Numbered from the stretch's first letter, positions 44,369 to 55,594 are shown. The stretch is 64,000 bases of DNA from Sphingobium sp. OAS761 (GCF_024168485.1 NZ_JALJVY010000014.1:1-64000), one strand, 5' to 3'. A program made the numbers and translations. Notes: generated by a model not told the origin, from the letters alone.

Positions 44369-44373
44369 GCCCT

Positions 44374-45111
44374 ATGGCGTCCGGCTCCTCGCCCCTGCGT
44401 CTCGGCGTCAACATCGACCATGTGGCGACGATTCGCAATGCACGGGGCGGTGCCCATCCCGATCCGGTGAAGGCGGCGCTGTTGGCGGCGAAGGCGGGCG
44501 CGGACGGCATCACCGCGCATCTGCGCGAGGACCGGCGCCATATCCGCGACGAAGACATCGCCATGCTGATGGCCGCGCTCGACGTACCGCTCAACCTGGA
44601 GATGGCGGCGACGCAGGAAATGCTGGGCATCGCCCTGCGCCACAGGCCGCACGCGGCCTGCATCGTCCCGGAAAAGCGCGAGGAACGCACGACCGAGGGC
44701 GGCCTGGACGCCGCCGGACAGATCGACACGCTTCGGCCCATCGTGGGCGCACTGGGCGAGGCGGGCGTGCGCGTCAGCCTGTTCATCGAAGCGGACGCGG
44801 CGCAGATCGAGGCGGCGATCCAGCTCGGCGCGCCGGTGGTCGAATTTCACACGGGCGCCTACGCCCATCTGGACGGCGGCACCCGCGCGGCCGAACTGCG
44901 CCGCATCGCCGACGCCGCGGCGCTGGCGGCAAAGAACGGCATCGAACCCCATGCGGGCCATGGCCTCACGTTCGACAATGTCGCTCCGGTCGCCGCCATT
45001 CCTCAGATCGCGGAGCTCAATATCGGCCATTTCCTGATCGGCGAGGCGATTTTCGGGGGACTGGAGGGCAGCATCCGCGAAATGCGGCGCCAGATGGATC
45101 TGGCGCGGTGA
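44374..45111 (+). CDS. pdxJ: Pyridoxine 5'-phosphate synthase
   Basis: PdxJ condenses deoxyxylulose phosphate with aminoacetone phosphate to form PNP, the B6 vitamer. The 245-residue TIM barrel shows [17 protein letters not shown] at the start, [14 protein letters not shown] and GHGLTFDNV, all typical. It begins five bases after pyrE and is followed by acpS, a conserved alphaproteobacterial order. Confidence 0.97.
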   Translation: MASGSSPLRLGVNIDHVATIRNARGGAHPDPVKAALLAAKAGADGITAHLREDRRHIRDEDIAMLMAALDVPLNLEMAATQEMLGIALRHRPHAACIVPEKREERTTEGGLDAAGQIDTLRPIVGALGEAGVRVSLFIEADAAQIEAAIQLGAPVVEFHTGAYAHLDGGTRAAELRRIADAAALAAKNGIEPHAGHGLTFDNVAPVAAIPQIAELNIGHFLIGEAIFGGLEGSIREMRRQMDLAR

Positions 45112-45121
45112 GAGGCGGCGC

Positions 45122-45523
45122 GTGATCATCGGCCTTGGCTCCGACCTCTGCAATATCGAGCGCATACAGAATTCGCTCGACCGCTTCGGCGACCGATTCA
45201 TGCAGCGCGTCTTTACGGATGTCGAACAGGCCAAGGCGAACCGCCGTCCCTTCACCCGTGCCGGCACGCTCGCCAAGCGCTTCGCCGCGAAGGAAGCCTT
45301 TTCCAAGGCGGTCGGAACAGGGTTCAAGGCGGGCGTGTTCATGAAGGACATCGGCGTCGTCAACGGCGCCTCGGGCGCGCCGACGCTCTGCCTGACCGGC
45401 GGCGCGCGCACGCGACTGGAATCATTGGTCCCGGCCGGACACCGGCCGATCGTTCATCTGACGCTCACCGACGATCATCCATGGGCGCAGGCCTTCGTCA
45501 TCATCGAGGCGCTGCCGCTGTGA
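45122..45523 (+). CDS. acpS: Holo-acyl carrier protein synthase
   Basis: AcpS transfers phosphopantetheine from CoA to acyl carrier protein. The 133-residue protein has [14 protein letters not shown] at the N-terminus (metal-binding Asp) and [16 protein letters not shown] (catalytic Glu/Lys). It starts with GTG. lepB follows, with a possible GTG start overlapping its stop. Confidence 0.95.
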   Translation: MIIGLGSDLCNIERIQNSLDRFGDRFMQRVFTDVEQAKANRRPFTRAGTLAKRFAAKEAFSKAVGTGFKAGVFMKDIGVVNGASGAPTLCLTGGARTRLESLVPAGHRPIVHLTLTDDHPWAQAFVIIEALPL

Positions 45524-45552
45524 CGCCGAACCCAGACCAGGAAACGGATGCC

Positions 45553-46425
45553 ATGCCGGCCATCGACACGACCGAGGACAGCCCCGCACAGCAGGAGGCG
45601 GCCAAGTCCTCTGTTAACTGGTTGCACGAAGTGCGCAGCATCACCCTGCTGATCCTGGCAGTGCTGGCGTTCCACAGCTTCGTCGCCAAACCCTTCTATA
45701 TTCCGTCCGAATCGATGATGCCCGTACTGCTGACCGGCGATCGCCTGGTCGTGAGCAAATTTCCCTATGGCTGGTCCTATGTCTCGCCAAGCTTCCATCC
45801 CCTGCCTTTCCTGAAGGGACGCGTCTTCGGCCGCCTGCCCCAGCGTGGCGACATCGTCATCGTATCGCCTCAGAACCGGCGCGAAGACTACATCAAGCGG
45901 GTGATCGGCCTGCCGGGCGACGTGCTGGAAGTGCGCGGGGGACAAATCATCCTGAACGGCGTTGCGGTGCCGCAGAAGGCCATGAAGCCGATGCGCATTC
46001 CGGTCGACGGCAATGCGCCCTGTCCGCCGAACCAGTTTCCCGGCGCACGCGTCACCGGCGCCGACGGCCAGGATTATTGCGAACTGCCGGTGCGTCAGGA
46101 AATCCTGCCCAATGGCAAGACCTATGTTGTCATCGACATGGGGCCGAGCGCGCTGGATTGGTATGGGCCGGTGCGTATCCCGCAGGGCCACGTCTTCCTG
46201 ATGGGCGACAATCGCGACAACAGCGCTGACAGCCGCGCCCCGCTGGAGGAAAACGGCCTCGGCGGGCCGGTCCCGTGGGAAGCGATCGGCGGACGGGCCG
46301 AGTTCATCACCTTTTCGCTCGACGGCGATTCGACCTGGAACCCGCTGACATGGTTCCACGCCTTCCGGAGCGGGCGCGCCGGGAACAGCCTGCGCCCCAG
46401 GAGCGTTGTTGATCCCGCGCCATAG
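45553..46425 (+). CDS. lepB: Signal peptidase I
   Basis: LepB removes signal peptides from exported proteins at the inner membrane. The 290-residue protein has one N-terminal membrane helix (about 30-46), catalytic Ser54 in PSESMMPVLL, general-base Lys115 in DYIKRVIGLPGD and the C-terminal box MGDNRDNSADSR. AGGAAA upstream supports the ATG at 45553; a GTG at 45520 overlapping the acpS stop is the alternative. Confidence 0.94.
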   Translation: MPAIDTTEDSPAQQEAAKSSVNWLHEVRSITLLILAVLAFHSFVAKPFYIPSESMMPVLLTGDRLVVSKFPYGWSYVSPSFHPLPFLKGRVFGRLPQRGDIVIVSPQNRREDYIKRVIGLPGDVLEVRGGQIILNGVAVPQKAMKPMRIPVDGNAPCPPNQFPGARVTGADGQDYCELPVRQEILPNGKTYVVIDMGPSALDWYGPVRIPQGHVFLMGDNRDNSADSRAPLEENGLGGPVPWEAIGGRAEFITFSLDGDSTWNPLTWFHAFRSGRAGNSLRPRSVVDPAP

Positions 46426-46444
46426 GACGCCGGGGGAACAGGGT

Positions 46445-47554
46445 TTGAACAAGACATATATCGAGGAACCCGGTCCCAGCGAGCTGCGCAGCCCCCTGGT
46501 CCAGAATGAACTCAAGCGCGCAGGCGTTTGGGTCGCGCTTGCCGTCGCGGTCGCCCTGGTCGCGCTGCTTGCCCAACCGATCATGCTGGTCGTCGGCGCG
46601 ATGGTGCTGGCGACGATGATGGACGGGGGCGCGCGCCTGCTGGGCCGCATCGTTCCCATCGGACGCGGCTGGCGGCTGGCGCTGGTCCTGATTGGCGCGG
46701 TCTGCTTCCTGGCCTGGACCTTCTACCTCACCGGCTCCAGCCTGGCGCAGCAGGCGCAGGCGATGCGCACCATCGTGGAAGCACAGGTCAACCGGATCGG
46801 CGGATGGATGCAACAGCTGGGCATCACGACCACCCCGGAAGATCTCAAGAGCCTGGCCAGCCAGGCGATGAGCAGCATGGGCCGCGTAACCGCCGCCGTC
46901 GGCACCGCAGTCGGCGCGATTACCAGCATGGTGATGATGCTGGTCCTCGGCATCTTCGTCGCGATGGAACCCAAACTGTACGAACGCGGCGTCGCATGGA
47001 TGCTGCCGATGGACAAGCGCGGCCATTTCTATGCCATTGCCGACCGGATGGGGTGGACGCTGCGCCGGCTGATGTTTGGGCGATTGATCGGCATGGCGGT
47101 GGAGGGCGTAGGCACGTGGCTGCTGCTCTGGGCGGGCGGCGTCCCCATGGCGGGGCTGCTTGGCATATTGACCGGCCTCCTCGCGTTCCTGCCGAACATC
47201 GGAGCGATCGTTTCGGGCGTGCTGATCATCCTGGTGGGCTTTTCGGGCGGCTCCGATACCGGGCTTTACGCACTTGTCGTATATCTCGCCGTGCAGATCG
47301 TCGACGGCTATCTGGTCGTGCCGATGGTAGCCAAGCGCGCAGTCGACCTGGCGCCGGCGCTCGTCCTTGCGGCGCAGATATTGTTTGGCGCATTGTTCGG
47401 CATATTGGGCCTCTTCCTTGCGGACCCGATCGTTGCCATGATCAAGGTCTATCTCGAGGAACGCTCGAAGGCATTGGAAGAGCGGCGACGGTCGCAAAGC
47501 CCCCTTTACGACGGAACCGGGAAGAATGGACCGGCGATGGGAGACAGGGCATGA
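46445..47554 (+). CDS. AI-2E family (PerM-like) permease
   Basis: The 369-residue protein has eight or so membrane helices and the family's central TPR-like periplasmic loop. LLGILTGLLAFLPNIGAIVSG is the conserved segment of the AI-2E transporter family, here seen as GLLAFLPNIGAIVSG. Members export AI-2 or work as Na+/H+ antiporters; the substrate is unclear. The best start is a TTG at 46445 with GGGGAAC upstream; a TTG at 46406 would overlap lepB. It replaces the rnc gene often found after lepB. Its stop overlaps the next start (ATGA). Confidence 0.85.
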   Translation: MNKTYIEEPGPSELRSPLVQNELKRAGVWVALAVAVALVALLAQPIMLVVGAMVLATMMDGGARLLGRIVPIGRGWRLALVLIGAVCFLAWTFYLTGSSLAQQAQAMRTIVEAQVNRIGGWMQQLGITTTPEDLKSLASQAMSSMGRVTAAVGTAVGAITSMVMMLVLGIFVAMEPKLYERGVAWMLPMDKRGHFYAIADRMGWTLRRLMFGRLIGMAVEGVGTWLLLWAGGVPMAGLLGILTGLLAFLPNIGAIVSGVLIILVGFSGGSDTGLYALVVYLAVQIVDGYLVVPMVAKRAVDLAPALVLAAQILFGALFGILGLFLADPIVAMIKVYLEERSKALEERRRSQSPLYDGTGKNGPAMGDRA

Positions 47555-47874
47555 TCAAGCCACTCGACGAGCAGAAAAAGCTGCATTTTGACCTGACCAA
47601 TGTCGGGTTGCGAGCCCAGGCGACGGCGGTCGGCCTTTTGCAACTGTGCCGCGAGCTACAGGCTGCCGGAATATTGGAACAAGCGGCGATCGAGCGCATC
47701 AAGGATGCGATCGCCGACGATATCGAAGTGTCGTCGCCCCGGTCGGTAGCGTCCCCCGAACATCGGCGCGACATCCGGGCACGGATGGACCGCCTGTTTT
47801 CGGGTGAGCAGAAGGTAGGCCGGATATCCGCGCTCGACCTTGAAAGCGATACGGCCGCCAAACCCGCACATTGA
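47551..47874 (+). CDS. Conserved-looking small protein after the AI-2E permease
   Basis: The 107-residue soluble protein starts MIKPLDEQKKLHFDL behind GGGAGACAGGGC and overlaps the permease stop by four bases, so the two are translationally coupled. The N-terminal half is helical (ATAVGLLQLCRELQAAGILEQ); the C-terminal half is polar. No family is recognised. A strong hairpin follows immediately and ends the operon. Confidence 0.7.
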   Translation: MIKPLDEQKKLHFDLTNVGLRAQATAVGLLQLCRELQAAGILEQAAIERIKDAIADDIEVSSPRSVASPEHRRDIRARMDRLFSGEQKVGRISALDLESDTAAKPAH

Positions 47875-47876
47875 AA

Positions 47877-47899
47877 AAGGGGCCGCGAAACGGCCCCTT
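47877..47899. terminator. Bidirectional terminator
   Basis: AAGGGGCCG pairs with CGGCCCCTT around CGAAA, a perfect 9-bp stem. On the minus strand it is followed by TTTTT and ends the FKBP transcript; on the plus strand it ends the lepB-AI-2E run with a weaker T-tract. Confidence 0.85.
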
Positions 47900-47924
47900 C
47901 TCTGTCCTGTCGGAAGACAACCGG

Positions 47925-48476
47925 TCAGTTTGCCGGCGGCGTGGCGCCTTGCTGCATCATCTGCTGCATTTTCATGATCTCGTCGCGCGACTTGAAATCA
48001 TGCAGCGTGACGTCGAACACCAGCACCGAACCGGCGGGGATCGGGCCGGCGGCCTGATCGCCATAGCCAAGCTGCGGCGGGATCCACAGGCGATACTTGC
48101 CGCCCTTCTTCATCTTTTGCAGACCCTCAGAAAAACCCGGGACCACGCCATCGATCGGCATGGGCGCCTGCGCATTTTCGTCGAATACGGTGCCGTCCAG
48201 CAACGTGCCCTTATAGCCGACGAGCGCCACGTCGGACGTCGTCGGGCTGGGGCCGGTGCCTTCTTCCAGCACCTTGTACTGCAAACCGGATTCGGTGGTG
48301 ATCACGCCATCTGCGCCTTCATTCTGAGCCAGAAAAGCGGTCGGCGACAGGGCGATACCCTGCTGCCCCGCCCAGGCCAGACCGCCGGCGGCCAGCGCGA
48401 CGATAGCGACGCCGATCCAGAGCCGCGTCAGCGATCCCTTGGCGATGGGACGAAGGGGGACGGCCGTCGTGGACAT
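47925..48476 (-). CDS. FKBP-type peptidyl-prolyl isomerase, membrane-anchored
   Basis: The 183-residue protein has an N-terminal membrane helix (about 19-37) without a clear cleavage site, then an FKBP domain: SGLQYKVLEEGTGPSP, VGYKGTLLDGTVFDEN, VPGFSEGLQKMKKGGKYRLWIPP and LVFDVTLHDF. These enzymes isomerise Xaa-Pro bonds and assist folding of periplasmic proteins. It is downstream of rpsU on the same strand. Confidence 0.92.
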   Translation of the reverse strand: MSTTAVPLRPIAKGSLTRLWIGVAIVALAAGGLAWAGQQGIALSPTAFLAQNEGADGVITTESGLQYKVLEEGTGPSPTTSDVALVGYKGTLLDGTVFDENAQAPMPIDGVVPGFSEGLQKMKKGGKYRLWIPPQLGYGDQAAGPIPAGSVLVFDVTLHDFKSRDEIMKMQQMMQQGATPPAN

Positions 48477-48543
48477 GGATACAGGCTCGCAATTTGCGTG
48501 GCAGAAGAGTCGGCAAAAGCGCGACGCTGCTCAGCGCCGCGCG

Positions 48544-48562
48544 GGCGTCCTTAACGGACGCC
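48544..48562 (-). terminator. Hairpin with the rpsU stop codon in its loop
   Basis: GGCGTCC-TTAAC-GGACGCC is a perfect 7-bp stem. The rpsU stop (48551-48553) lies in the 5-base loop. No T-tract follows, so a role in mRNA stability or release is as likely as termination. Confidence 0.45.
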
Positions 48563-48757
48563 GTCGCGCTCGGCGCGCTTGCGCTCCATCTTGCGCGCGC
48601 GGCGAACCGCAGCGGCCTTTTCACGGGCGCGCTTTTCCGAGGGCTTTTCGTAATGACGGCGCAGCTTCATCTCGCGATACACGCCCTCGCGCTGCAGCTT
48701 CTTCTTGAGCGCGCGAAGAGCCTGGTCGACATTATTGTCGCGAACGATGATTTGCAT
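48551..48757 (-). CDS. rpsU: Ribosomal protein bS21
   Basis: The 68-residue basic protein reads [27 protein letters not shown] at the N-terminus, here recognised from [20 protein letters not shown], and has a very basic KRARE…[12 protein letters not shown] tail. It is a component of the 30S subunit near the 16S 3' end. The ATG at 48757 is the standard start; a longer frame to 48784 is not supported. Confidence 0.95.
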   Translation of the reverse strand: MQIIVRDNNVDQALRALKKKLQREGVYREMKLRRHYEKPSEKRAREKAAAVRRARKMERKRAERDGVR

Positions 48758-48983
48758 AAGTCCGTCAATCTCCAATCGAAACATCCGGTCGCCGGAATTT
48801 CAACGCCATCCCGACAGGCCAGATGAATAGCAAAACACATGAGTCGTCGCAGGTCGCCCTACGCCGTGTTGGGCGCGCCCTACCAGCAGAGTCGCGCAAA
48901 TTCAACCCAAAAGCCCACCGTCTCGACAAAAGCGGGGGGAGCGCCGATAGTCCATCGCCATAATAGCCAAGGAGAGGATCGCC
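48758..48983. other. Intergenic region upstream of rpsU and the aldolase gene
   Basis: This 226-base divergent region must hold the promoters of rpsU and of the aldolase gene. Frames on both strands are short and lack ribosome binding sites. A clear AAGGAGAGG precedes the aldolase ATG. I see no further element. Confidence 0.4.
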
Positions 48984-49742
48984 ATGGCCACAGCAGCCTC
49001 TCGGCCCGGCATGTCCGGTGCCGAATGGGAAGCCCGGCAGCAGCTCGCTGCCTGTTACCGTATATTCGACCATATGGGCTGGTCGGAACTGATCTACAAT
49101 CACATCACTCTTCGCGTGCCCGGGGAAGAAGGCGCGTTCCTGATCAACCCCTTTGGCCTTGGCTATCGCGAGGTGACGGCATCCAACCTCGTCAAGATCG
49201 ACATGGATGGCCGGGTGCTGGACGGCAGCCCCCACCCCGTCAATCGCGCCGGCTTTATCCAGCACAGCATCTTCCACAGGCATGTGCCCGACGCCCACTG
49301 CATCATCCACACCCATACGACCGCGGGCATGGCGGTCAGCGCCGTGGCGGAAGGGCTACGCCCGATCAGCTTCTACGCCGCGGCTTTCATCGGGCAGATC
49401 GCCTATCATGACTTCGAAGGCGTCACGATCCGTCCAGAAGAGGGCGAACGGCTGGTCGCACATCTGGGCGACAGGAGGGTGATGATGTTGCGCAACCACG
49501 GTACTCTGGTGATGGCGCCGACATTGCCCGAGGCCTTCCTCAAACACTGGTCGCTGCAGCGCGCCTGCGAGGTGCAGGTGGCGGCGGGCGCGGCGGGCAC
49601 ACCGGTCGACATCCCGCCGGACGTGATCGCCGTTCATCAACGCGACCTGTCGAGCGTCCAGTTGCCGGTCGGCCCGGGCGTGCCGGATTTCCAGTCCATG
49701 GTGCGCGTGATCGACAGGATCGATTCGAGCTGGCAGCGTTAG
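48984..49742 (+). CDS. Class II aldolase/adducin family protein
   Basis: The 252-residue protein belongs to the class II aldolase/adducin fold, with zinc ligands in IIHTHTTAGMAVSA and MLRNHGTLVMAP, and NHITLRVPG near the N-terminus. Members cleave or epimerise sugar phosphates or decarboxylate; the bacterial group without a dedicated sugar operon is uncharacterised. It converges with the 5-oxoprolinase gene, the two stops overlapping by four bases. AAGGAGAGG precedes the ATG. Confidence 0.9.
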   Translation: MATAASRPGMSGAEWEARQQLAACYRIFDHMGWSELIYNHITLRVPGEEGAFLINPFGLGYREVTASNLVKIDMDGRVLDGSPHPVNRAGFIQHSIFHRHVPDAHCIIHTHTTAGMAVSAVAEGLRPISFYAAAFIGQIAYHDFEGVTIRPEEGERLVAHLGDRRVMMLRNHGTLVMAPTLPEAFLKHWSLQRACEVQVAAGAAGTPVDIPPDVIAVHQRDLSSVQLPVGPGVPDFQSMVRVIDRIDSSWQR

Positions 49743-52700
49743 GCCGCGCCGTATCCGCCGCCGCCCGGCGTTTCGATGACGAAGGCGTCGCCCGCCGCCA
49801 GATCGACCGCGGCGGTCGGCCCGAGCAACTCGATCCCCCCGTCCGCGCGCTCCACACGGTTGCGTCCGACATCGCCCGGCGTACCGCCGTCGAGGCCGAA
49901 GGGCGGAACGATACGGCGGTTCGACAATATCCCGGCCGTCATCGGCTCCAGGAAGCGAAGTCGGCGTACCGCGCCGTTACCGCCACGATGACGCCCCGCG
50001 CCACCCGATCCGGCGCGAATCGCGAATTCCTCCAGCAGCACGGGGAAGCGACTTTCCAGTATTTCGGGGTCGGTGAGGCGGCTGTTGGTCATGTGCGTCT
50101 GCACGACGTCGGCGCCGTCGAAATCGGGGCCTGCGCCCGACCCGCCGGCGATCGTCTCATAATATTGGTGACGCTCGTTGCCGAAGGTGAAGTTGTTCAT
50201 GGTTCCCTGCGCCCCAGCCATGACGCCCAGCGCACCGAATAGGGCATCGGTCACAACCTGACTCGTTTCGACATTGCCAGCGACCACGGCGGCGGGATGG
50301 CGCGGCCGCAGCATGGACCCTTCGGGCACGATGATGCGCACGGGCTTGAGGCAGCCGTCATTCATCGGTACCGCCTCGTCCACCAGGGTCCGCACGACGT
50401 AGAGCACCGCCGCGCGCACGACCGACAGGGGCGCATTGAAATTGCCCGGCAGCTGGTCCGAAGATCCGGTAAAATCGACGGTGGCGCTATGATTGGCGCG
50501 ATCGATGGATACTGCCACATTGACGGTCGCGCCATTGTCCATCGCATAGGAGAAGGCGCCATCGGACAGGTTGCCGATCAGGCGGCGAACCGCCGCCTCC
50601 GCCTGATCCTGCACATATCCCATATAGGCGGAGACAGTGTCGACGCCGTAGGCATCCGAAATACGGCACAGTTCGGCCGCGCCCTTCGCGCAGGCGGCGA
50701 TCTGGGCAGACAGGTCGGCAATGTTCTGGTCGATATTGCGTGCCGGATAGGGGCCGGAACCGAGCAGCGCGCGGATCGCGTCCTCGCGAAAATCTCCCCG
50801 GTCAACCACCAGCATATTGTCGAGGATGATCCCTTCCTGTTCGACGCTTGTGCTGCCGGGGGGCATCGAACCGGGCGACATGCCGCCGATGTCGGCGTGA
50901 TGGCCGCGTGCCGCGACGTAGAAGGCCGGGCCATCGCCCTGGCCGGCGAACACCGGCATGACAACCGTGACGTCGGGCAGATGCGTGCCTCCGTCATAGG
51001 GCGCGTTAAGCGCATAGGCGTCGCCCGGCACCATGCCGCGCCCGTCGACCGCCGCGCCGTCCGCGCCGCGCCCCCGCTGGCGCATCACCGCGCGGATGCT
51101 GTCCCCCATGCTACCCAGATGCACGGGCATATGGGGGGCGTTAGCGACCAGATTCCCTGCCGCATCGAACAGCGCGCAGGAAAAATCGAGTCGCTCGCGG
51201 ATGTTGACGGAAGAGGCGCTATGCTGGAGCGCGGCGCCCATTTCCTCCGCGATCGCCATGAACAGCCCGCCCATCACCTCCAGCCGCACCGGATCGGCCG
51301 CGCGCGCGTCACCGCTTTTCGGCGCGGGCCGGGGCAGGCGGCGCGTCAGGACCAGATTGCCGGTCGCGTCGATCCGCGCCCGCCAGCCCGGCTCCACTAT
51401 AGTGGTCGATACAGGGTCGATGATGAGCGCGGGACCGTCGATCATGCTGTCCGCGGCCAGCCCCGCACGATCATGAACCGGCGCGCTCCTTCCGCCGCAA
51501 GTTACCTGCGCCAGCGGCGGCGCGGCCTGTTCCGCAATGGTGACGATCCCGTCCATCGCCTCCCCTGTCGCAGCCACCGCCTCGACGCGCGCCATGTCGA
51601 TCAGAATGCGTCCCTTGCCCGCGAAGCCGAAGCGCGCGCGATGCTGCCGCATGAAGTCCGTGCGCATCGCCTCCATCCCGGCCAGCGGCACGTCGAACAG
51701 GCTGTCGGTTCCTTCATGGCGCAGCCGCAGCAGCACCTCGATCCGGTCCGCCTGCGGCAGATCCGACCGCGCAGCGTCCGCCATATCTTTCAGCGCCGCG
51801 TCCAGCGCCCCTTCGCCCGCCGCGTCCAGGGGCAGCGCCAGCGTCCGCTCCCGCACCGCGCGCCGGTCGGCCAACCCCATGCCATAGGCGGACAACACCC
51901 CGCCCAGCGGATGGATCATCACCCGGTCCATGCCGAGCGCGTCTGCCACCAGGCAGGCATGCTGGCCGCCCGCCCCACCGAAACTCGCCAGCGTGTAGCG
52001 GGTCACGTCATGCCCCCGCGCGACCGAAATGCGCTTGATCGCATTGGCCATGCTGGCGACCGCCACGTCGAGGAAGCCCTGCGCCGCCTGCTCCGCTGTC
52101 ATCGCGCGCCCGGTCTCCCGTTCCACCTGCGCGCATATGTCGGCAAAGCGTGCCTTTACCGCCGCGCGGTCGAGCGGCTGGTCGCCCCCGGGCCCGAACA
52201 GGGCGGGAAAGAAATCCGGCTGGATCTTGCCCAGCATGACGTTGCAATCCGTAACGGTCAGGGGGCCGCCGCGCCGGTAGCAGGCCGGGCCGGGCACCGC
52301 GCCCGCGCTTTCGGGACCGACGCGGAAGCGGCCGTCCTCGAACGAGCAGATGGAGCCGCCGCCGGCCGCGATGGTGTGAATGCGCATCATCGGCGCGCGC
52401 AGCCGCACACCTGCCACCCGCGTTTCATTGTCCCGCTCATAGGCACCGGCATAGTGGGATACGTCCGTCGACGTGCCGCCCATGTCGAACCCGATCGCTT
52501 CGGCAAAGCCGGCCTGGGCGGCCGTGCAGGCAAGACCCACGATCCCGCCCGCCGGTCCCGACAGCACGGCATCCTTGCCCCGGAACAGCGCGCCGTCCGC
52601 CAGCCCGCCGCTCGATTGCATGAATAGCATGTCGGCGCCTTCGCCCAGCGCGGCACGCAACCCGTCGACATAGGTGCGCAGCACAGGCGACAGGTAGGCG

Positions 52701-53317
52701 TCGGCCAACGTCGTGTCGGCCCGCCCGATCAGCTTGATCAAAGGGGCGACATCGTGGCTGGTGCTGATCTGGGTAAAGCCTTCCTGCGCCGCGATATCCG
52801 CCAGACGCCGTTCATGGGCCGGATATCGATAGCCGTGCATCAGCGCGATGGCGACAGCGGCCAGCCCTTCGCCGCGCGCCTTGCGCAGCGCCATCCGCGC
52901 ACTCTCCTCATCCAGCGCTTGGCGCACCGTGCCGTTCGCCATGATACGCTCGTCCACCTCGGCCACGGCGGCATGGAGCGGTTCGGGCAGGCGGATGGCG
53001 CGGGCGAACAGGTCGGGCCGCTCCTGCGTGCCGATCCGTACCGCGTCGCGAAATCCCCGCGTCACCAGCAGCAGGACCGGTTGCCCCTTTCGTTCCAGCA
53101 ATGCATTGGTGGCAATGGTGGTGCCGATACGCAGCGAACAGGGCGGGATCGGCCCGTCGCCCGCGCCCGTCAACCGCCAAACCGCCTCCACCGCGGCGTC
53201 AGCATAGCGTTCCGGATCGCTCGACAGCAATTTGGCGGTATGCAACCGCCCTTCGGGGTCGCGCGCCACCACGTCGGTGAAGGTGCCGCCCCGGTCGATC
53301 CAGAATTGCCAGTTCAT
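49739..53317 (-). CDS. Fused hydantoinase A/B, 5-oxoprolinase type
   Basis: The 1192-residue protein fuses a HyuA-like ATPase half ([37 protein letters not shown]) with a HyuB-like half beginning near residue 685 ([32 protein letters not shown]). Full-length fusions of this kind are ATP-dependent 5-oxoprolinases that open 5-oxoproline to glutamate, though hydantoins and related lactams are also used by the family. Both halves look intact. It is followed on the same strand upstream by the paoABC operon, 72 bases apart. Confidence 0.9.
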   Translation of the reverse strand: MNWQFWIDRGGTFTDVVARDPEGRLHTAKLLSSDPERYADAAVEAVWRLTGAGDGPIPPCSLRIGTTIATNALLERKGQPVLLLVTRGFRDAVRIGTQERPDLFARAIRLPEPLHAAVAEVDERIMANGTVRQALDEESARMALRKARGEGLAAVAIALMHGYRYPAHERRLADIAAQEGFTQISTSHDVAPLIKLIGRADTTLADAYLSPVLRTYVDGLRAALGEGADMLFMQSSGGLADGALFRGKDAVLSGPAGGIVGLACTAAQAGFAEAIGFDMGGTSTDVSHYAGAYERDNETRVAGVRLRAPMMRIHTIAAGGGSICSFEDGRFRVGPESAGAVPGPACYRRGGPLTVTDCNVMLGKIQPDFFPALFGPGGDQPLDRAAVKARFADICAQVERETGRAMTAEQAAQGFLDVAVASMANAIKRISVARGHDVTRYTLASFGGAGGQHACLVADALGMDRVMIHPLGGVLSAYGMGLADRRAVRERTLALPLDAAGEGALDAALKDMADAARSDLPQADRIEVLLRLRHEGTDSLFDVPLAGMEAMRTDFMRQHRARFGFAGKGRILIDMARVEAVAATGEAMDGIVTIAEQAAPPLAQVTCGGRSAPVHDRAGLAADSMIDGPALIIDPVSTTIVEPGWRARIDATGNLVLTRRLPRPAPKSGDARAADPVRLEVMGGLFMAIAEEMGAALQHSASSVNIRERLDFSCALFDAAGNLVANAPHMPVHLGSMGDSIRAVMRQRGRGADGAAVDGRGMVPGDAYALNAPYDGGTHLPDVTVVMPVFAGQGDGPAFYVAARGHHADIGGMSPGSMPPGSTSVEQEGIILDNMLVVDRGDFREDAIRALLGSGPYPARNIDQNIADLSAQIAACAKGAAELCRISDAYGVDTVSAYMGYVQDQAEAAVRRLIGNLSDGAFSYAMDNGATVNVAVSIDRANHSATVDFTGSSDQLPGNFNAPLSVVRAAVLYVVRTLVDEAVPMNDGCLKPVRIIVPEGSMLRPRHPAAVVAGNVETSQVVTDALFGALGVMAGAQGTMNNFTFGNERHQYYETIAGGSGAGPDFDGADVVQTHMTNSRLTDPEILESRFPVLLEEFAIRAGSGGAGRHRGGNGAVRRLRFLEPMTAGILSNRRIVPPFGLDGGTPGDVGRNRVERADGGIELLGPTAAVDLAAGDAFVIETPGGGGYGAA

Positions 53318-53389
53318 CGCCCCGGGTGATGACGGCCGTCCGGGCCGATGGCAAGGGGCTGTGTCCAGCCCTTCGCCCCGGTCATCGCA

Positions 53390-55594
53390 TCAGGCCATTT
53401 GCGCCCGCAGCAGCTTGTCGATGGTGATCGGATAGTCGCGCACGCGCAGGCCCGCGGCATTGTAGATGGCGTTGGCGACGGCGGCGCCAGCCCCGCAAAT
53501 TCCCAGTTCTCCCACGCCCTTCGCCTTCATCGGCGAACTCTTGTCGTCCAGTTCGTCGATGAACAGCACGTCCTGCTGCGGAATGTCGGCATGAACCGGC
53601 ACCAGATATTCGGCCATGTCATGATTGACGAAGAAGCCGAAACGGGTGTCGACATCCAGCGCCTCCATCAATGCGGCGCCCGCCCCCATGGTCATTGCGC
53701 CGATCACCTGGCTGCGCGCGGATTTGGGGTTCAGGATACGCCCGGCGGCAAAGGCTCCGCCCATGCGGCGGATGCGGACTTCGGCGGTATCCGTGTCGAC
53801 GCCGACCTCGCAGAAATGAGCGCCGAACGTTGCCTGCGCATAACGTTTGTCGAGGTCGCCATATTCCATGCTATCTTCGGCCCACAGGCCCGTGTCCCCC
53901 GCCAGCGCGGCCAGCTTGCGGGACTCGTTGCCATTGCGGATCAGGCCGTCCTCGAACCCGGCCGCATCAACCGGATAACCGGCCGCTTCCGCCAGCTTCG
54001 CGCGCAGCGCCATCGCGGCGGCATAGACACCGGCGGTCGAACTGTTGGCGCCCCACTGTCCGCCCGATCCGGCGGAAACCGGAAAACGGCTGTCGCCCAG
54101 GCGCACGGTGACCTGTTCCAATGGAACCCCCAGCATTTCAGCCGCCGTCTGCGCGATGATCGTGTAGCTGCCCGTGCCGATGTCGGTCATGTCGGTTTCG
54201 ACGACGACCCGGCCCTGCGCGTCGATGCCGATGCGCGCGCCCGACTTGCCGGCCAGATTGTTGCGGAAGGCCGACGCCATCCCCATGCCCACCAGCCAGC
54301 GGCCGTCACGCACCTGCCCCGGCTTCGGAATGCGCCTGTTCCATCCGAAGCGATCCGCGCCCGCGCGCAAGCATTCGACCAGCTTGCGGCTGGAAAACGG
54401 ACGCTGCGGGCCAGCCTCCGGATCAAATTGAACATCGTTGCGGATCCGCAGTTCGACGGGATCGACGCCGCACATTTCGGCAAGTTCGTCCATGGCCACT
54501 TCCAGCGCCAGCAGCCCTACCGCCTCACCGGGTGCCCGCATCGCATTGCCTTCCGGCAGGTTCAGCGTCGTCAACCGGTGCGCCGTCATCCGGTTGGCAC
54601 CGCGATATAATAGTCGCGTCTGCGCAGCGGCCGTTTCTGCGCTGCCGCCGGGCAGATCGCCCGACCAGACCTCATGCGCGATCGCGTCGATCACGCCGTC
54701 GCGGTCGGCACCGATGCGGATGCGCTGGATTGTCGCCGGTCGATGCGTCGTGTTGTTGGGGATTTGTGGGCGCGCAAGCGCCACTTTCACCGGCCGCCCG
54801 ACCTGCCGCGCGCCGAGCGCCGCCAGCAACGCATCCGCGCGCAGGAACAGCTTGGCGCCGAAACCGCCGCCGATATAAGGCGATATCAGCCTTACGTTCG
54901 CCTTGGGAATGCCCAGGGTCCTGGCGACGTCACCCACGGTCCAGGCGATCATCTGGTTGGACGTCCATAGCGTCAGCTTGTCGCCGTTCCACGCGGCGAT
55001 GGACGCGTGCGGTTCCATCATGGCGTGGCTGTGATCGGGGGTGGTGTAGCGCTGCTCCAGTTTCACGGCCGCCCGCGAAAACGCCCCGTCGAAATCTCCC
55101 GCGCTGGTATCGGCGGGCGTACCGAAGCTGTCGGGTGGGACGACGCCCCTGATCGCTTCGGCCGCAAGGTCGAATTTCCCGCTCTCGGGCGTATAATCGA
55201 TATGCACCAGAGCCGCTGCCGCACGCGCATTTTCCAGAGTGTCGGCCACCACAAGCGCCACCGCCTGCTCGAAATGTTCTATCTGCGGGCCGCCGAGAAG
55301 ATGCGCGGTGTTCATGTTTCCCTTGGTCAGCTTTCCGGCATTGGCGTGAGTGACGATGCCCAGCACGCCCGGCGCCGCTTCGGCGGCGCGAAGGTCCATC
55401 GCTGCGATCCGCCCTTTGGCGATGGCCGATCCGACAATCCAGCCATAGGCCGCATTCGGCGCGGCATCGTGGCGCTCATAGGCATAGGGCGCCGTGCCGG
55501 TCACCTTGGCCGCGCCATCGATCCTGTCGTGGGGAATGCCGACGACTCGGCCCTTGTCTATCGGATTCGCCTTCGCGGGCGTATCGAACTTCAT
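53390..55594 (-). CDS. paoC: Molybdenum hydroxylase large subunit, PaoC-like
   Basis: The 734-residue Moco subunit of a xanthine oxidase family enzyme resembles E. coli PaoC, the catalytic subunit of the periplasmic aldehyde oxidoreductase. [17 protein letters not shown] opens it, [14 protein letters not shown] and [16 protein letters not shown] lie in Moco-binding segments, and the catalytic Glu is in [12 protein letters not shown]. It has no signal of its own and would ride with PaoA's Tat signal. The ATG overlaps the paoB stop (ATGA). A PaoD/XdhC-type Moco chaperone is not present in the window. Confidence 0.92.
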   Translation of the reverse strand: MKFDTPAKANPIDKGRVVGIPHDRIDGAAKVTGTAPYAYERHDAAPNAAYGWIVGSAIAKGRIAAMDLRAAEAAPGVLGIVTHANAGKLTKGNMNTAHLLGGPQIEHFEQAVALVVADTLENARAAAALVHIDYTPESGKFDLAAEAIRGVVPPDSFGTPADTSAGDFDGAFSRAAVKLEQRYTTPDHSHAMMEPHASIAAWNGDKLTLWTSNQMIAWTVGDVARTLGIPKANVRLISPYIGGGFGAKLFLRADALLAALGARQVGRPVKVALARPQIPNNTTHRPATIQRIRIGADRDGVIDAIAHEVWSGDLPGGSAETAAAQTRLLYRGANRMTAHRLTTLNLPEGNAMRAPGEAVGLLALEVAMDELAEMCGVDPVELRIRNDVQFDPEAGPQRPFSSRKLVECLRAGADRFGWNRRIPKPGQVRDGRWLVGMGMASAFRNNLAGKSGARIGIDAQGRVVVETDMTDIGTGSYTIIAQTAAEMLGVPLEQVTVRLGDSRFPVSAGSGGQWGANSSTAGVYAAAMALRAKLAEAAGYPVDAAGFEDGLIRNGNESRKLAALAGDTGLWAEDSMEYGDLDKRYAQATFGAHFCEVGVDTDTAEVRIRRMGGAFAAGRILNPKSARSQVIGAMTMGAGAALMEALDVDTRFGFFVNHDMAEYLVPVHADIPQQDVLFIDELDDKSSPMKAKGVGELGICGAGAAVANAIYNAAGLRVRDYPITIDKLLRAQMA

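Noticed and set aside
50297..52627. A 776-codon open frame on the plus strand
   Set aside because: It is antisense to the 5-oxoprolinase gene, which shows clear conserved motifs. The antisense protein is Arg/His/Ala-rich without recognisable features.
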